Counted from the first letter of the stretch, positions 11,379 through 23,656 are shown. The stretch is DNA of 64,000 bases from Odobenus rosmarus divergens (GCF_000321225.1 NW_004450464.1:3419569-3483568), one strand, 5' to 3'. Program-made: numbers and translations. Notes: a model not told the origin generated them from the letters alone.

Positions 11379-11611
11379 ATAAAAGGTACCTGGTGTACAG
11401 AAATCTCTTACACAACGTCCTCCAGGCTGGTCGGCCATATGTATGGAAGGTATTTGAACATTAAAGAGAATCCTAAGTCAGGGCTCAGATGCAAGATTTC
11501 ACATCTTATTATATACGAGAAACCTTGTCTAGGTGTGAAACTAAGCTACTATCCTCATTCATGATAGTGGAAAGCATTTCACACAACAGATAGCATGGTA
11601 ACTAGGTGAGT

Positions 11612-12141
11612 CATCTGTTCCTGCATAACAAATTACTCCAAAACTTAGCAGCTTGAAACAACACACATCCACTGTCTCGGAGTCCCCATGGGTCAGGAAT
11701 CCAGGTACAATTTAGCTGTGTGTCTCTGCCTCATAAGGTGTGGAGGTGTCTGCTAGGTCTGTGGTCTCATCTAAAGGCTCTCCTGGGGCAGGAGTACTTC
11801 CAGGCTCACTGATGGGTTTGTTTTACTGAGAGTCTCAGATCCCCCTGGCTGTTGGCTGGGAGCCTCCTGGGTTCCTTTTTGCATGGGCTTCTCCACAGGA
11901 CAGTTCAGAATATGTGAACTGCCTTCCCACAGAGTGAGCAAGCAAAAGAGGGTAAGCAAGAGGGAAGCCACAGTCTCTTTGTAACCTAATCATAGAAGAG
12001 ATATGTCATCACTTTTACCATATTGTATTCATTAGAAGCAAGTCACTATGTCCAGTTCATACTCCGGGGAGGGGGATTACACAAAGGTATGAATGCTTGT
12101 GGTTGGGGATCTTTGGGAGCCTTCTTAGATGTTGCCAACCA
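11612..12141 (-). mobile_element. MLT1 MaLR LTR (reverse)
   Basis: Antisense MLT1: 'gcataacaaattactccaaa', 'cttagcagcttgaaacaaca', 'catgggtcaggaatccaggt', 'aagcaagtcactatgtccag', 'gggggattacacaaaggtat', and an end near 'gggagccttcttagatgttg'. About 530 bp, near full length as a solo LTR; no internal region seen. The 66-codon minus frame at 11771-11971, which starts like a signal peptide, lies inside it and is spurious. Confidence 0.75.
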
Positions 12142-12251
12142 TACTAATAGTATTTTCAAACTACTTAACGAATGTTACATGAAAGTAGCAGTAGAGCATT
12201 GTAACTAGGTTTTGATGCTGATGGAAGGCTATTTTGTAACTCTCAGAGTTT

Positions 12252-12540
12252 TCACTTTTGTTCAGTCTGCTCCCTCTGCATTTGTCTCCCCCCATTCCTT
12301 TTGCCCAAGATACACAAATATCTACCCATCTTTCAAATCACATCCTACGCATCCCTTTCTTTACGACTCCTGACTTCCACAAGGTGGAGCGGACCTCTGC
12401 TTTCTTAATTCTCCTGGACTCTGCTGTAGCCTCTTTGAAAGCCCAGTAGCACCTGTTTACACATTATATCACCTGTGTGTCTCACTAACCCAGCAGACTG
12501 AACTTACAGCAAGGACAATTAATAAATATTTGTTGGGTAA
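12252..12540 (+). mobile_element. L2 LINE 3' end
   Basis: 'tttcaaatcacatcctacgc', 'acgactcctgacttccacaa', 'cctgtgtgtctcactaaccc' and 'ttaataaatatttgttgggt' parallel the L2 3' region, which ends in 'AATAAATATTTGTTGAATGA'. Confidence 0.75.
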
Positions 12541-12779
12541 GTGAATAATGGATTATTTCTCAGTTGCTGTACAATTCTATGCATAGTATATTCTACATGG
12601 AATCCCGTCTTAAAGGGGGATAGGTCTAAAGATAGTAAATAAGGCAAAAACTGCTTAGAATCAGAATCAAATGACTCAAGAAACTGGCTTAACCTGTTGA
12701 TATGCCTACATAAAAAGAGATACTCAAAACTGACACATTGGTAAGAATAGAAAAGCTACACCCCTCATCTCATTCTCAC

Positions 12780-13132
12780 TTTTTTTGTTGTTGTTGTTAC
12801 TGAAGTATAATTAACAGTGTTATATAAATTTCAGGTGTGTAACATAATGATTCAACAATTCATTCAGTGCTCACCACAGAGGTAGTCACCATCTGTCACT
12901 GAACATTATAATATTATTGACTATATTCCCTATTCTGTACTTTTCATCTCTATGACTTATTTATTTTATAACTACAAATTTGTATCTTAATCCCCTTCAC
13001 CTGTTTCATCCATCCGCCCTCCCCACCCACCCTCCCTCTGGCAACCACCAGTTTGTTCTCTGTATTTGAGTCTGTTTGTTTGCTTGGTTGGTTGGTTTTT
13101 TAGATTCCATATATAAGTAAGATCATATGGTA
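12780..13132 (-). mobile_element. Carnivore LINE-1 3' end (reverse)
   Basis: Antisense LINE-1 3'UTR: 'actgaagtataattaacagt', 'cttaatccccttcacctgtt', 'ccctctggcaaccaccagtt' and 'agattccatatataagtaag'. It stops before ORF2 and is therefore 5'-truncated. Same family type as the copy at 62.4 kb. Confidence 0.85.
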
Positions 13133-15020
13133 ATCAAGAGCGTTTTTGAAATGTCTTCCTTCTTTTATTTCTCCAGTCCTGTTTCTCATTACTGTTGTAC
13201 TCTCCTGCATTAATGAGCCCCAAGAAATGGGCAGACACCAACTCTTATCTGAGGATGAGTTAGAGGGAATAGCTAGACAGCTGGGGAAAGAGGGAAGGTT
13301 CTAATCTCTTGGACATTAGTAAATGCTATCTTTGTCACAGTTCTGGGATTTGACTGAAATATATTTTATGAATGATGTGTTGTTATTTTTCCTGAAATAG
13401 GGGGTCAGTTCCAAATCACAAATCCCATAACTGAGTTCTTCCATCCCTCAGCACCCCCTTATCCCACACCGTGGGGCTCCACGCGGTACCTGTGAGTCCT
13501 ACACAGTTCTCCCCACATCCAGGCAGTATGTGGCAGTTTGCTGGATACAGTGCCTTTGTATAAGGGACTCCCATAATTGCAGCAAATCTCCACAGGCTAA
13601 AACATTTTTCGATTTCTTCTAGCACTTTGATAATTTGAAGAAAGACTTTAAGCATAGGATACCCAGGTTTTATTTTGTTTTATATTTGCTTTGCGGTCAC
13701 CAGGCAGTTAGAAAAAAATCCCAAGCCCATTTGTACCCTGTGTATAAGGAGTTTCAGTAAATATGTTTGTTGTGTTATTATATTTCAAAGAATCTATTAG
13801 TTATAATTCACGGTTCTTGGACATGATAAATTCTGTTTGTTGTATTTGTTTAATTATGGTTTTGGTGAATTGATTGTAATTTTTATTGCGGGCTCATCTT
13901 CAGCAGGACTTTACCTGTGCAACAGAGGGTAAATTGGAATTTGGGGGTGTCCCTCCAGAAAGGATTTGTGCTGGCTTCCACCAGACTAGTCAAGGGTATC
14001 ATGACCAGAATCCTCTGCAAGGAGGATCCTTGTTACATGAGGGGTGTAAATTTGACTTCCAAACTCAAGTGAAAGCAGACCCAAGATTAACATTTTCAGA
14101 ATATTTTATATACTCAGAGCCTATGTTGTCTTTCCTGTGCCAGTGGGCCACTTTTTTTTTTTTTCTTTCCTTAATCCATGTTTCATAGTGTAGGCCCATT
14201 GGTGTGGGGATAAATAGCTAAGAACCAACTCTTTGGAAAAAAACTATATGCCCATATATATACAAATGTAAGCTTCTTATAAATTTTACTGATAACAAAG
14301 GATATACACCTATTACAAATAGTAATAAAATATAAAATACTCTTAATTTTAAGTTCCATATAGCCAGTTGATTCTCGTAGAATGCTTTTGTGGAAATAAG
14401 CAAAGATTCCCCAAATGAGAACAAACCAGGGCTCTATGTTCAGAGCGTGCTATAGCAAGGGAGTCAGCCATCACTTGTATTAGGCAGAGACTCAGTCACA
14501 TTCCATTTAGGGCAGTGGGAAAGTTTTATAGCGAAGAAAAGAAAGGAAAGCTTCTGGTATGCTCTGACTGGAAGTTGCTGGCAAGGGGAAGCTGGAGGCA
14601 GGTGAACTAGAAGTGGTCATCTTACAAGATTAAGTTGGGGAGCGTATTTGGCTTTTTCTGATTTGTCCTCAGATGGAAGGGTGGATGAAAAATAGGGAAG
14701 CTGGAAAACGTTGACCGAGTCCTGAATATTCTAGGCTGACTGCTGCAGAGGTTTTGGATCAGAATTCTGGGGTCCTATAGACTCTGGCCACTGTCCATGT
14801 TATAGTCAGTCTTTTAGTTCTATTGATTTTTGCCAAACTCTGGTGGCCATGGCTATGGCTGCAACTGACAAATGGCTATAGTTCCAACATTTATGTTGGC
14901 TGCCATGTTTGTTTTTGTTAATGAATATGAATAACAACAAATATGAATGTGTGTTGGAATTATATTTATTCATTAATGATATGAGTGACTACTGAATCAG
15001 ACAAGACAGATATCAGACAC
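13133..15020. other. Unannotated sequence, no gene identified
   Basis: About 1.9 kb without a repeat I can name. A T run lies at about 14152-14164. The 100-codon plus frame at 13886-14188 has no recognisable domain. Part of 13.9-14.8 kb has the feel of an old LTR, but I could not match it to a family. Confidence 0.4.
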
Positions 15021-15023
15021 TTG

Positions 15024-15030
15024 TAAAGAT

Positions 15031-15061
<31 letters not shown>

Positions 15062-15215
15062 TTTGAGAAAGCGTGGGGGAGGGAGAGGGAGAAAGGATCT
15101 CAAGCAGATTCCACGCTGAGCGCAGACATGGGGCTTGATCCCACAACCCTGAGATCACAACCTGAGACAAAACCAAGAGTTGGAAGCTTAACCGACTGCA
15201 CCACCCAGACACCCC
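15024..15215 (-). mobile_element. CAN-SINE (reverse), older variant
   Basis: Tail start 'gtaaagatttatttatttat' with an expanded (TTTA)n of about 30 bp, then 'gggcttgatcccacaaccct', 'gagatcacaacctgagac', 'aaaccaagagttggaagctt' and 'accgactgcaccacccag'. The 'aaaccaagagttgg' box sets it apart from the 'ccgaaggcag' type elsewhere. No clear TSD. Confidence 0.92.
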
Positions 15216-15438
15216 CACACCATTTAAGTTGAATCTTCACTGTTAACAAATTCCCATCACTATTTAAGTCCAGGCCATCAACAAAGCAGTAAGTGAAGCC
15301 CTATAGCCTTTGCAAATTTCCATAGTATAATACTGCTATCATGGCCAATTTCAAGGTACCAACATGATATTACTGAGCATGGCGTTTGCAAGAAATGTGC
15401 AGAGGAACACTACCAGTATTATGTAGAATATCCTCCAT

Positions 15439-15536
15439 AGAGATACAATAGTGAAATACAGTCATATTTCAAATATAGTCATATTTGAAGAGATACAATA
15501 GTGAAATATAGTCATATTTCAAATATAGTCATAGTG
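15439..15536. repeat. 50-bp tandem duplication, two units plus a partial third
   Basis: Units at 15439-15488 and 15489-15536 start 'agagatacaatagtgaaata' and differ by one base over the first 45. The end runs into a partial third 'tagtgaaatata'. Each unit contains an internal 'tatagtcata' repetition. Confidence 0.9.
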
Positions 15537-15545
15537 AAATATAAT

Positions 15546-17213
15546 GAATAATTGGGAACTACTGTGTTTTGAATGTTTATTACCTTTGTTTTAACGTAAT
15601 ATATTTACTTGCAGATGTACACAATTTTAAATAATGCATCTGTTTGACGACAAGTTCACAAAATTTGTGAAAGTTTAACAATTGCCAGTATATTCATGGT
15701 GTCAAGACACAGAATTTACATCGATATGCAAAAGGGTTAATTCCTCGGGCTTCCTGTTTTTGAGACTTTGGGTGTAGGTTTTTGTTTCACCTTGCACAGG
15801 TCCAGGCAGGCCTCACCTCTTCTCAAAAGGCCACTAAAATCCAGAGCCTTGTGTCTCCCCCTGCATCAGACAGCTTGGGCCCCTGCTGCTTTTTAGTTTC
15901 ATCTTGGATTTTGGCACCTAGGGATTTTCCTTATTTTCTTTCTACCTTATTATGCATTTAAAAGGGTGTTTTTATAATCTCATCCAGCATTTCTAGGTGT
16001 TTTGTTGAGGGAAGTTTTTAAGATGTCTGATTTTAAGATTTCAGAAACACTGCCAGGAATAGAAGGCACCTGTCTCGTATTAGCACTCTGGAGAAATTCC
16101 TGACCTTGACTCTGACACTGTATAAGCCAAGTTTTTCTGACCTTCAAAATTCAGCTTGTCAAGACTTGCTAATCACCCAAGTTCAGTTGACTTTATGCAT
16201 AACAACTTGCAGTGCTTCAGTGATTCTTACCATTTTTGGCCTTCAAGAGACATGCTTTGATTGAGAAAAAGAGGACCAGTTGTTCCTAGATGAGCAGGCA
16301 ATGAGGAACATGCTGTGGGAGCAGAGTTGCCTGCCCCATGCCTGGCTGTCTGCTTGGTGCAGTGCTCAAACATGTTGATTTCAAAAAGATGTTTAAAGGC
16401 AAGACGGTGACATACTCTTCCAAAGTAAAGAATGAAAGAAAGAATTTGTCCCTAAGTTAGAACATTCACATAAATTCATGAAAAAAGGTGTTAAAGCACA
16501 ATGAACCATCAGTAGAAAAAAAAAAAGATTAATGGTGATAGTTCACTGAATTCTGAAATAGTCTCTTAATTACAAAACACACAAGAAGAACGTGAAGTTT
16601 GATAAGGGAAGCAATTGACGGATATCGAAATGTAAGTTTTTAAATTTATCAACATGAACAACCACAATATTGATCTAAAAATAAAAGTTTAGGCAACTGA
16701 ATTGAATAATGCCATGTTTTCAAAAGTTACTGTGATATATAGAAGTCTATAAAAGAGAAAATACCCGTATCAGTGAATACAGTCTGACACATAGAACGAA
16801 TCAACACCACTTCATATTAAAGTTTAATTCCTGTACAAAAGAGTGGGCTTTTCTCTTTGACACATTTCTTCCCCCCCCCCCCCCACTAAAATCGGTAGTT
16901 TCCCTTATGGTACTTGGCTCTGTTATTTTTATAGATTTTGGAAACTTTCCTAAAATTCTTTGGAGAATTAGCCTGGTCCTAAAGGAATCTCTTTCCTTAG
17001 ACAGAAAATGTCATCTGAGCACGTAAAGCTCAGGGATTGAGGAGCAGATGTGCCTGTGGCTATTTCTCACTTTTCAGTTTCCCTTACTGTTTATCAGTTT
17101 AAGTAGCATCCTTAATTTTCCCACCCTCATTATTTGGGAGTATTGTTATATCCTGGGTGTAACTTCTAGAATTCTCTTCTGATAATACAAACATCTCAAG
17201 TAAATTTAAATTA
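15546..17213. other. Unannotated sequence with a C homopolymer
   Basis: About 1.7 kb with no recognisable repeat family or gene. The only simple repeat is a run of about 14 C at 16871-16884. Confidence 0.45.
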
Positions 17214-17224
17214 AAGAAACAATA

Positions 17225-17420
17225 GGGAGTGCCGGGGTGGCTCAGTCGTTGAGCGTCTGCCTTCAGCTCAGGTCATGATCCCGGGGTCCTGGGATCCAGC
17301 CCCACATCAGGCTCTCTGCTCGGCGGGAAGCCTGCTTCTCCCTCTCCCATTTCCCCTGCTTGTGTTCCCTCTCTCTGTCAAAATAAATAAATAAAATCTT
17401 TAAAAAAATAAAAATAAATT
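17225..17420 (+). mobile_element. CAN-SINE
   Basis: 'gtgccggggtggctcagtcg', 'agctcaggtcatgatcccgg', 'ggcgggaagcctgcttctcc', 'aaataaataaataaaatctt'. TSD 'aagaaacaata' at 17214-17224 and 17421-17431. Confidence 0.96.
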
Positions 17421-17431
17421 AAGAAACAATA

Positions 17432-18990
17432 AAGTCAGTCATCAGTTACATGATTTTAACTGGTCCAAAATGGACTTTGTCTTGGACTGGTATCAACAGA
17501 CACATCAACTCCTTACAAAAATAAAAATTTACCTGTCAACCATGCATTAAAAGAGCCCCTGTTAAATGACTGTATTCTTCCTATCATATTTTCTCTGATT
17601 CAAATACATATTCATGTAATATAAATTTCATTTTATGCAAGAATGACAACTAGTTGTGTCAGGCTAGATGGATTTGATTGATTTTCTTAACAAATGTTTT
17701 CTTTTAGAGGATCCAATTATCCTTATAGGCCATCTTGGTGAATGTACGCTTGTTCAATAGCTTGATTCCTCGTTGTGGATTCATTTAATCATGTTTCACT
17801 ATAAATTCATGAACTGTAGATAGTGGTGTCCAAGCAATTTTTTTCTTAAATTATTAATGGAAATATCCAATGTTGGGTGTGGATTTGAATCATTGTCCCT
17901 GGTACAAAATATGTTTCATAGCAAAAATATGATTTAATGCATAATTTATTTAAGGTTTAGCAAAGATGCAGGAGGTGTTCCTTTCCAAACGCAAACATTT
18001 TGAAAAACAGTACTAGATAAGTAAACACGATGCTTTAAGAGGGAGTGTGTGAGGCAGTAAATGTCATCCCCAACTCAGATAAACAATAAAATTATATTTA
18101 TGTGATGATGGAGATGTTTTTGTGGCATCCGTGCACCTTTAAAATGCAGCCAGGATTATTGATGAATATGCCCTTTACAGTTGCTTTGGTTTGCTTGTTT
18201 TTTGTTTGCTTTGTAGTGATCTTTGACAGATAAAATTGTTTTTCCATTAATCCCCCTTCATTCCAATTTTTTTTAAAATCCCCATATGTTCTGATATTTC
18301 CAAAACAGTGAGTTGAGATATAAAACTTATCTGCGGAGATGACAAAGCTTTCCCCCTTCATTTTAAACTGACATTTGTTATTGATTGAATACTTAGTGTT
18401 TACCCCAACTTCGGGAACCTTCTACATAATTGGTTTTGTTTTGTTTTGTTTTTACCCATAGGCAAAGTCCTTTCTCTGTCTCAAATTTAATGTCTCCAAT
18501 TATCTTTAATTTTTTTTTCATTTCAAAAGATGTTTGTTTTCCTAATCAATGAGAGATTTCAGTAATATTCCGAGACGCTTTTCTTAGTGCTTTAACCTGC
18601 AATTTAGAAAACAAAGCAACTTTCAATTACCAGCTTATACTGTGCTTTGCCTGGCACAAGCAATGAAACTCGCCCTTGGAGAAGTCACTAGATTTTTGTG
18701 TTGGTGTGTGCACATGTTTATATGTGAGTGTGCATGCCTATTCGATTATGGTTGAGAGCCTAATAAAAAATAACCAAATTAATAGACCCTTATATTCGGA
18801 GGGCATAAAATCTGAGCTTTTCAAGGATCCCTCAGATTCACAATGAAGGAAGAAATGGTGCACAAGAACAGGTTCACAAGGCTGAGTTGAGATGGACATA
18901 TTAAACATTTGCTGGACTCAGCCATTACTCAAGTAACATCCCGCACTAGAGGTGCAGCTTGGTGAATAAAAATATCTAAGAAGGCCTAAC
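17432..18990. other. Unannotated sequence, nothing recognised
   Basis: AT-rich, about 1.6 kb. Only short (TTTTG)n (18433-18452) and TG-rich (18700-18735) patches. No gene or named repeat. Confidence 0.4.
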
Positions 18991-18994
18991 AGAA

Positions 18995-19215
18995 GTTACC
19001 TAGTACTGGGAGAAGAAGGGATGGGGAATTACTATTTAATGGCTACAGAGTTTCCATTTGGGATGGTGGAAAATTTCTGGAAACGGACAGTAGTGTAGTG
19101 ATGGTGCCATGACATTGTAAATGTTCTTTATGCAATCAAGTTGTATATTTAATATGGCTTAAATGATAAACTTCATGTTATGTAGGCTTTACTATAATGA
19201 AAATTAATTAATTAA
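18995..19215 (+). mobile_element. LINE-1 3' end (L1MB-like)
   Basis: 'tactatttaatggctacaga', 'gtttccatttgggatggtgg', 'aaatttctggaaacggacag', 'aataaacttcatgttatg'-like text and 'taggctttactataatgaaa' follow an old LINE-1 3' terminus. An AATTAATT repeat sits at the end. Confidence 0.7.
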
Positions 19216-20164
19216 TTGAAAAAATAAAATATCTAAATTTCATGAAAATTGAGGAACAACAACAAATTTGAAATACTGAAAATGTGAGATCCCTGAATGG
19301 CAAGGATTTGCCATATTAGCTAGTGATATTTATGTTTAAACTTTAGAAAATGGGGTGCCTATTACTCTATTACACTTAAATAATACATATACATAAAGGA
19401 ATACACTATTTTTTTTTCAGCTCATGTGCTATCTAGCGCTATAAGGTAGGCCTTTTAAATCACCTGCTCCAGTATGTTTAGATAGTAGACCTCAAAGTTA
19501 TTAATGATGATAATATTAATTATGATAAATTTATGCTGATTCCACTTGTCCTTACTGGTCACAACTGCTTAGTCTGATCTCTTGTCTCCTGATATTTTAC
19601 CTAACCGAGTGATTAAGTGATGATAGCAGAGGTCACTCTTCATTCACTTTGATTCATCTACAAACAATCCGTATTTTCATGATTCTGCCTGTTTCGTGGA
19701 TCTGTCTGTGACCTTCTCTTGTACTTGACAGAGTTGGTTGTGCATCCAGAAACTATTCTGAAGCCAGGGCAATTTTTTATTGTCAAAGCTTGTAGGTGGT
19801 GCTGGACTTTCACAGAGGAGAAATCTCGAGTCCTCAAAACTAATTTTGCTCTTTGAGGTTCCTGAGGAGAGTTACCCATCATCCCCTTCTACCCTAGCAG
19901 ACAGGACTCCCCTCTTCAGAATAACTTACCTAATTTGGTGGTCTGACGGTGTAAAGGGTGAGTTTGGCCAAGGTCATATTATCCTTTATGTTGGTAACAG
20001 AAAATAGCAAAAATAATATTTTATTGTGTTTTACATGCAAGGTAAATTCAAGTAAAATAGAAAATTTAACTTATATATTTCAGGAAAATTATTTGGGCAG
20101 TAAGAGTAGGTATGCCATTTCATGCCAACCCACTCTTACCAGCCTATCTTCCTGATAAATGCTT
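19216..20164. other. Unannotated sequence, nothing recognised
   Basis: AT-rich; opposite-strand frames overlap at about 19.7-19.9 kb without any recognisable motif. Confidence 0.4.
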
Positions 20165-20430
20165 TCATCCTCAACAAAAGACAGAATATTACTTCCTGCT
20201 TGATGTCTTCCTCAACCCTCCCAGGTCACTTTAATCTGTTGAACCTGCCAAGTTCAATTATTATTATTTTATTTTAAGTCCTTAACGTTCTCTTTATCTT
20301 CTGGAGCTCTCTAGGGCTGGGATTATTCCCACTATTCAATTTCCCACCCTCTTCTTACGCTAGAGCATTGTTATTTTCCTGCTTTTTTCCCCAGTAAGTC
20401 TTGAGTGAATGAATGAATGATTATAAGTGA
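20165..20430 (+). mobile_element. L2 LINE 3' end
   Basis: 'cttgatgtcttcctcaaccc', 'ctgttgaacctgccaagttc', 'ttctggagctctctagggct' and a terminal 'gagtgaatgaatgaatga' resemble L2, whose 3' end is a TGAATGAA repeat. Diverged. Confidence 0.6.
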
Positions 20431-20523
20431 ATGAAAAAATATCTAGCCTTACACATTTTATTTATTATTTTGCTTCTATTTTGCTGATATTTAGTAAAGG
20501 CTTTTGAATAGGAAGTTTGATTT

Positions 20524-20636
20524 TAACTTCTATTTCTTAGAAGCACTATGACCCTGGATAAATTACCCAACCTCTCTGAGCCTCAGTTTCTTCATCTGTA
20601 TAGTAAGGCTAATAATACTTATTTCAGAGGCTCAAA
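20524..20636 (+). mobile_element. MIR SINE core
   Basis: 'atgaccctggataaattacc', 'caacctctctgagcctcagt', 'ttcttcatctgtatagtaag' and 'gctaataatacttatttcag' match the MIR core and 3' half. Confidence 0.88.
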
Positions 20637-21324
20637 AGGAAGACGAAGTAAAGGCCGTCAGGTGATTAGTATTAGGGAACAATCTCTTGAAAAGAACTAA
20701 TCACAGCAGCAAACGAGATGTAAACAAAATCTTGAATTTTCCTTATAAGACAACATTCAGAGGAGAAATCAATAGCCACAAAGGTCAGTGGAGCTAATTA
20801 GCTACAAGGGATGAAATGATGGACATATTTCATAAGTAATCTTCAACCTAAAATAAATGGGTTGTGTTTTAGATGATTGCTCCTGAGTCAATTACCTTAG
20901 AGCTCAGAACTAACCTGCTCCGTGCAATCAGCATGCCAGTTGATGGCTCAGTTCTGAGAACAGCCCGTAGCTACCTGACAATATGCAGTGTTAAAGAATT
21001 ATCCATTCCAGTTACCATACCTGTACATTTTTCTGCACTGCAGAAAAATATAAGTATATAAGTCAAGCTCCCAGGGAGGCATGAGATATTCATGCAGTAG
21101 CACTGTTACTGGCTGATGCATCTGGGGGGAGAAAGTCTGAGAATTTTGGCAGTGGAGTACGTCCAAAAAATGTAACTTATTGAAACCAGGTAATAAAATT
21201 AAAATTAAACAAAAAATGGGCTTTTATACCCATTTCCAAGATGGTCATCAAAATCAACCAAAAATCTCAAATGAATCTTTAGGGAAGCTGTTACGATGGG
21301 AAGAACTGGATGAATGTTATTGTG
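20637..21324. other. Unannotated sequence, nothing recognised
   Basis: No repeat family, exon or RNA recognised. Confidence 0.4.
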
Positions 21325-21465
21325 AACTAGAACCTGACTTTTAAAATCCTGACTTTGCCATCTATGACCCCAGAACTGTGAAAACTGTATGCACCCTCTT
21401 GAGTTTTAATTTCCTTACATGCCAGGTGAGAACATGAATATAATACTTGACACGGTTGCCAAGAA
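21325..21465 (+). mobile_element. MIR SINE, diverged
   Basis: 'ctagaacctgacttttaaaa', 'ctgactttgccatctatgac', 'gagttttaatttccttacat' follow the MIR order ('..CTGGCTCTGCCACTTACTAG..' to '..CAGTTTCCTCATCTG..'). Confidence 0.6.
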
Positions 21466-21559
21466 TGATTATATGCCATAATTTATTTTGATTTATTAGG
21501 AAGATCTTTCATGTATCATTCGTCTCTCATTTTTGACCTCCCACATGAGCTCACATTTA

Positions 21560-22418
21560 CACACAAAAAAATATGTAGATTTCATTGTCCTTGAAACTGT
21601 GCCATTACAAGCATCACCATTGTTTTTTTTTTCTTTCTACAGAATTCTCAAACTTTCACGTTTCTTTCTTAAGCCTACTACTTATTACCCTTCAAAGTCG
21701 TGCCACCCTTCGAAGTCGTCAGAAACTCATTTTGCTTAGCATTTCCATTCACCTCGCTGCCCTGACTCCCTCTGAACTAAGTCCTCCTCAGGGTCTTCCT
21801 TTTTCACCACTTTTGCTCCAGGGTCTTCACCTCTCTTTTCCAGGGTCTCTGTACAAGCCACCTACCACTGTGATTTTTCTACTTCTATTGAGTGTTCTCA
21901 CTTAAAGATTTTATTTAGCTTTTAAACCCTTCCCTTGAATGTCTTCTAGTCTTTCTCCTTTCTCCCTTGCTATTGTAGTCTTATCTCCTGAACATTCACT
22001 TCCCTCTTTCCCCCTCAGCCTGGGGCTTTCACTCCATCTCTAGTGGAATATTTATCTCTAGTTCTTTTGTTTTCCCCCCTGCATTATTGTCCTGGTTTTT
22101 TGTGTCTTCCTTTCCTTCTCATTTGAACCTTAAAGCCACCTTAAATAAGTCCTGTGGCTCCCTTTCTTAGAACAGTCCTGTCCCATGTTCTTTTCTCTAC
22201 ATCTTGTTCTTCTTAGATATTTTCTTTTTTCTCATCAGATTTTCTTACATTTGAAATCTGTCAATGTATTTCCCATCGTTTTATTTTGAATTGTTATTCT
22301 AATACTCTAAATTCAGCTTGATAGATATTATTTCCTTCTGTTCCTTCAGATTGGCTTTGCTTTTTTGACTCCCTTTTCCTAGGATCTATTTCTGGAAAGT
22401 TTGCCGTGATATATCAGA
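21560..22418. other. Pyrimidine-biased stretch, no gene
   Basis: The plus strand is strongly C/T-biased for about 800 bp. This keeps a 106-codon Leu/Ser/Pro-rich frame open at 21585-21905. No domain is recognisable. Ancient LINE (L2-like) origin is possible but I cannot align it. Confidence 0.4.
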
Positions 22419-22490
22419 TCATAAAGTCATAAAATCGTAGAGGTGGAAGGAACCATAAATATCACTTACTCAGACCATAGGTGTTAACAA
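22419..22490. repeat. CR1/L2-like ancient LINE fragment
   Basis: 'atcataaagtcataaaatcg', 'tagaggtggaaggaaccata' resemble the 'atcatagaat..tggaagggacctta' motif of ancient CR1-clade elements. Short, weak match. Confidence 0.4.
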
Positions 22491-22596
22491 GAAGGAAAAA
22501 TGACTGGAAAAATTTTTCCAAAAGCTCAACTCCTAAGTGTCACCCCCTCCTCAGAAACTTGATGTTGTCCATTGCTACTTATATAATTTTCATTTT

Positions 22597-22950
22597 TCCT
22601 ATTAAAAAAATGTATCGATACAGTGCATACGCTTTTAGAAGTTTGACAAAATATACATAACATGAAATTGTTCGTTTCAGCCATTTTAAGGTGTACACTT
22701 CAGTGGCATTAAGCATGTTGGCGATGTTGTGCCACCATCACCACTATCTAGTTCCAGAACACTTTATCATTCAAAAGGAATCTCCTTACCCATTAAGCAG
22801 TCACTGCTTAGTCCTCCCTTGCCCCCAGCCCCTGGCAACCACCAATCAGCCTTCTGGCTCTAAGGATTTACATATTCTGTATAGTTCTTATAAATGGAAT
22901 CAAAAAGTGTGTTTTTTTGTATCTGGTTTCTTTCACATACACACATACAT
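22597..22950 (-). mobile_element. LINE-1 3'UTR (L1MB-like, reverse)
   Basis: 'agccattttaaggtgtacac', 'ttcagtggcattaagcatgt', 'caccatcaccactatctagt', 'cagcccctggcaaccacca' and 'tataaatggaatcaaaaagt' match the antisense 3' end of old LINE-1 in order. No ORF2 left. Confidence 0.88.
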
Positions 22951-23656
22951 ATAATAAGCATTTTCTCTTAAATCTTCTTCTACATTTACAGTGCTTTTTT
23001 CACTTCCAAAGTTTTGCACATTCTCTTTTTATGGGTGGTAATATTACATTCTTTTTCCCACCTCGGAAACACCTTTTCTTTTATAGACTTCAACTCATGA
23101 AGCACACAGATGAAGTGTGCCTTCGGTGGTCCTGTGTAACAGGTCTGCATGGGAAACTCCTGGTGGGCACTCGGTCTCACTCGACAAAGCTCCTTCACTC
23201 CTTCTGGTTTTTTTCTCTGGTACAGTCTCTCAAATAGTTCAGGAGGAAGACCGATACGAAGTTTCCAAAAACTACTCACTTGCCCTAGATTTTGTAACTC
23301 CAGTATGTCCAAAACCAGAAGCTGCCTCCTTCAGCGTCCACCATCTGCTAGTGTAACTGGGAATGCGGAGATTTGTCACACTTATGCTCTTGAGTTGTCC
23401 ACGTGGCAACAACTTCACATCGATTGCTCCTTCCCTCCCCCAGTGACCTCTGCTTACTTTTTGTAGATCTCTGCCTGACAGTCCTGTACTGTTGTTCTTA
23501 CAGAATGCTGGATCCCTTGAGTGCCATTGACTAGGGGGAAAATGGTGGCTGGTCACATTTTGCTTCATTGCCCTGCCCCACCTCTGTTTCTTCCCTCTTT
23601 ATTATCTCTCTTTTGTCTCTACCAACAGACCTTTTGATATCTTCCTGCCAGTGTGA
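22951..23656. other. Unidentified sequence with overlapping short frames
   Basis: Between about 23.0 and 23.57 kb, both strands keep overlapping frames of 79-108 codons. I recognise no domain, splice-bounded exon, pseudogene or repeat. Stop codons are rarer than in neighbours because the segment is less AT-rich. Confidence 0.4.

Noticed and set aside
11771..11971. Minus-strand frame that starts like a signal peptide
   Set aside because: Lies wholly inside an MLT1 LTR; the hydrophobic start is chance.
15439..15550. Direct repeats considered as a CRISPR array
   Set aside because: Units are contiguous without spacers and the DNA is mammalian; it is a tandem duplication.
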